The position numbers and the translations under genes are program-made. Positions 62,512 through 64,000 of a stretch of DNA of 64,000 bases are shown here, piece by piece. Source of the stretch: CBDCWT01 sp965223305 (GTDB lineage: Bacteria > Planctomycetota > Planctomycetia > Pirellulales > Pirellulaceae). Location: the NCBI GenBank assembly GCA_965223305.1, contig CBDCWT010000019.1, positions 81,867 to 145,866 of the forward strand, given 5' to 3'. Below the pieces are notes generated by a model, which saw only the letters and a list, made by a program, of their open reading frames with translations, was not told the DNA's origin and did not search any database. Each line of letters begins with the position of its first letter. Position 1 is the stretch's first letter.

Positions 62512-63237
62512 ATGAAGAGTCAGAGAACAAGGTTGGGTTTGCGAGGGTTGGCGAGCTTGTTGCTGTTGGCAACAACGGTTGGATTGTTGTTTATCGGCTG
62601 CGTGCAAGTGCCTGCTGGTAGTGGTGCAGCAAGTGCCCAGGAGCCAAACGATGCAATTGACCTTAAACCCCCAAGGCGGCGACCGATAGGACCGCCGGAA
62701 CTGCCTGACGAAGTGGGTATCCGCATCGACCCATCACGTAGGCGACCGGTGCGACCAGCTGAGGAAGTGGGTGCAAGGATGAGGCGACCGGCACGGCCCC
62801 ACAACTGCCTAGCGGTTTTTCCTGAACTGGTGACGGCCACAGCCCAAGAGCTTGGCATCGTGGAGTTTGAATTCCTCACGCTTCGTTATGCAGAGGAGCT
62901 AAAGCGAGGGGAGGCGGCAATCGAGGTGCTGACAGCATCGGGCCGTAAAGAGGTAAAGCTTCTTTTCTGCACACGCCGCTACTTGGCAACAGAGCTGGTG
63001 TCATACCGAGCTGATGGCACGAAGTTAACTGCGGCCGAGCTCCACGCGGAGCTTACTGGCGGCAAGGTAGTGCTTGCAACGTTTCACGGTGCAAAGCCTC
63101 CTGCAGAGTTCTTCTTGGCACTGAGTGGTGAAACGCTTGTCGTGGAGATTCCTTTTGAGCAACTGATAACGATTTCGCATCAACTAGTGGCACGAAACGT
63201 GGAGAGCGTAAGCCTCGCACAGGAGCAAGCAAAATGA
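62512..63237 (+). CDS. Lipoprotein, unknown
   Basis: 241 residues from the ATG at 62512, with AAAGGA upstream. Lipoprotein signal: LASLLLLATTVGLLFIGC, lipobox Cys at about 31. A Pro/Arg-rich linker follows (PPRRRPIGPPELPDEVGIRI), then a globular domain of strands (VEFEFLTLRYAEELKRGEAA, KLLFCTRRYLATELVSYRAD). It may be a periplasmic transfer-apparatus component, like VirB7/VirB9 in position, but sequence does not prove it. Overlaps the next gene by ATGA. Confidence 0.7.
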   Translation: MKSQRTRLGLRGLASLLLLATTVGLLFIGCVQVPAGSGAASAQEPNDAIDLKPPRRRPIGPPELPDEVGIRIDPSRRRPVRPAEEVGARMRRPARPHNCLAVFPELVTATAQELGIVEFEFLTLRYAEELKRGEAAIEVLTASGRKEVKLLFCTRRYLATELVSYRADGTKLTAAELHAELTGGKVVLATFHGAKPPAEFFLALSGETLVVEIPFEQLITISHQLVARNVESVSLAQEQAK

Positions 63238-63599
63238 GGCGGCCAACTTTGTTTGACTATCTAAGAGCTCTGGAGGGAACGCAGAAGGAAGCCTTGTGCG
63301 GTGTGATGCTGCTCGCCTTCGGTTCTGGGTGGATGTTGCTGATGCAGGTCGCACAAGACACTGCACCGACAACGGAGGAGTTGGCGTCTCGCAGACGCGA
63401 GCGGCTAGAGCATGAGGAGCGGCTGGCGACAAGGAAGTCACCAGAGTATTGGTTTCCGGACGATTACTGCTTAGCCGACCGCTGGTATTACGACAACTTC
63501 TTTTCACCTCGACGAGGAAACTACGTGTGGAGTCTTGAGCCTGGGGAGGCCCGATGGAATTGGAAGCCTATTCGTCAAGACACGGCGTGGGGGAGATGA
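63234..63599 (+). CDS. Membrane-anchored hypothetical protein
   Basis: 121 residues with one helix (ALCGVMLLAFGSGWMLLMQV), then a charged helix and an aromatic tail (YWFPDDYCLADRWYYDNFFS). Coupled to the lipoprotein gene and four bases ahead of the next gene. Confidence 0.65.
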   Translation: MRRPTLFDYLRALEGTQKEALCGVMLLAFGSGWMLLMQVAQDTAPTTEELASRRRERLEHEERLATRKSPEYWFPDDYCLADRWYYDNFFSPRRGNYVWSLEPGEARWNWKPIRQDTAWGR

Positions 63600-63603
63600 G
63601 GTA

Positions 63604-64000
63604 ATGCTGGAAACTCAACTGACCTCAGCGGTAGATGTGCTGTTGTTTTGTGCTCAGCAATACGAGGTGAGCAGCTGCTTTGTCACTTTCTACTTGCTCG
63701 TGTTGCACCGTGAGGCTTGTCTTAGCGGGCTACGAGTGAATTGGACTCGGCGAGAAGATGCCTTGGGTTTCTTTGGTTTTGGTCCAGCTGCTCGTTCAAT
63801 TGTTGAGCGACGCCAGATGCGTTTGTTGGAGCTTGTGGCTGTGTGGCTGAGCTCCTCGGCAGTGCTCATTGCAGAGCTAGTGGTGCTGTTTGTTCCAGAG
63901 TCTTTGGAGCTACTTCGGTGCAACGTGCGATGGCTGCCAGGTCCAATCGACCAGATTCTAAACATGAACTTGGAGGTAAAGACAAGGCTTGGGCCTCAGC
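63604..64000 (+). CDS. Hypothetical membrane protein, 3' end outside window
   Basis: 132 codons with no stop before the window ends (MLETQLTSAVDVLLFCAQQY). At least one membrane helix is likely (LVAVWLSSSAVLIAELVVLF). It follows the previous stop by four bases, in one operon with the lipoprotein. Confidence 0.6.
   Translation, partial: MLETQLTSAVDVLLFCAQQYEVSSCFVTFYLLVLHREACLSGLRVNWTRREDALGFFGFGPAARSIVERRQMRLLELVAVWLSSSAVLIAELVVLFVPESLELLRCNVRWLPGPIDQILNMNLEVKTRLGPQ

Overview
The window looks like a low-copy, probably conjugative or mobilisable plasmid (or integrated element) of a planctomycete-like bacterium, joined on its left to DNA of a different character. The planctomycete signature is the ECF sigma factor overlapping a Ser/Thr kinase with a WD40 tail, the sulfatase, and many small orphan proteins. 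The plasmid signature is a ParA operon, a replication initiator followed by phased iterons, two toxin-antitoxin pairs, and a type IV coupling protein cluster.

Layout. 1-9.7 kb is one giant, very GC-rich LysM-containing reading frame, open at the left edge. 9.7-12.6 kb holds a decayed TetR regulator and a secreted arylsulfatase. 12.7-13.4 kb is an integration scar: a truncated tyrosine integrase, a tRNA 3'-end fragment and four copies of a 10-bp arm-type repeat. 13.5-20 kb is plasmid backbone: an AlkB-like dioxygenase, small orphan genes, parA and its partner, rep, and iterons. 20-25.6 kb holds sigma factor plus kinase and two frameshift-riddled genes (WD40 tail, GDSL esterase). 25.6-33.2 kb is accessory DNA with an exonuclease, a 1.8-kb structured non-coding locus followed by a basic protein gene, an M41-like peptidase, a RelE-type pair and several tiny genes.

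33.2-43 kb contains an OLD-family ATPase/TOPRIM nuclease gene broken twice: by an IS256-family element (8-bp target duplication) and by a four-gene TG..CA transposon (CGAT duplication). Removing both restores one 803-codon frame. 43-52 kb has a recombinase, an XRE operon, a second IS256 copy, a split membrane-linked Cas4-like nuclease and a ParE/ParD-type pair. 52-64 kb is a mobilisation-like cluster: SprT-like protease, nested inverted repeats, a replication-relaxation-like protein, membrane proteins, and a VirD4/TraD-like coupling ATPase broken by a third IS256 copy. It ends with small membrane/lipoprotein genes whose leaders share a recurring CAGCGGGGG..ATACCGCTG hairpin.

The most striking item is the region 26.7-28.6 kb. 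It has no convincing gene but carries a dense series of perfect hairpins, many with GNRA tetraloops, between a promoter-like sequence and an intrinsic terminator. It looks like a giant ornate RNA with an adjacent basic protein. Function and family are unknown to me.
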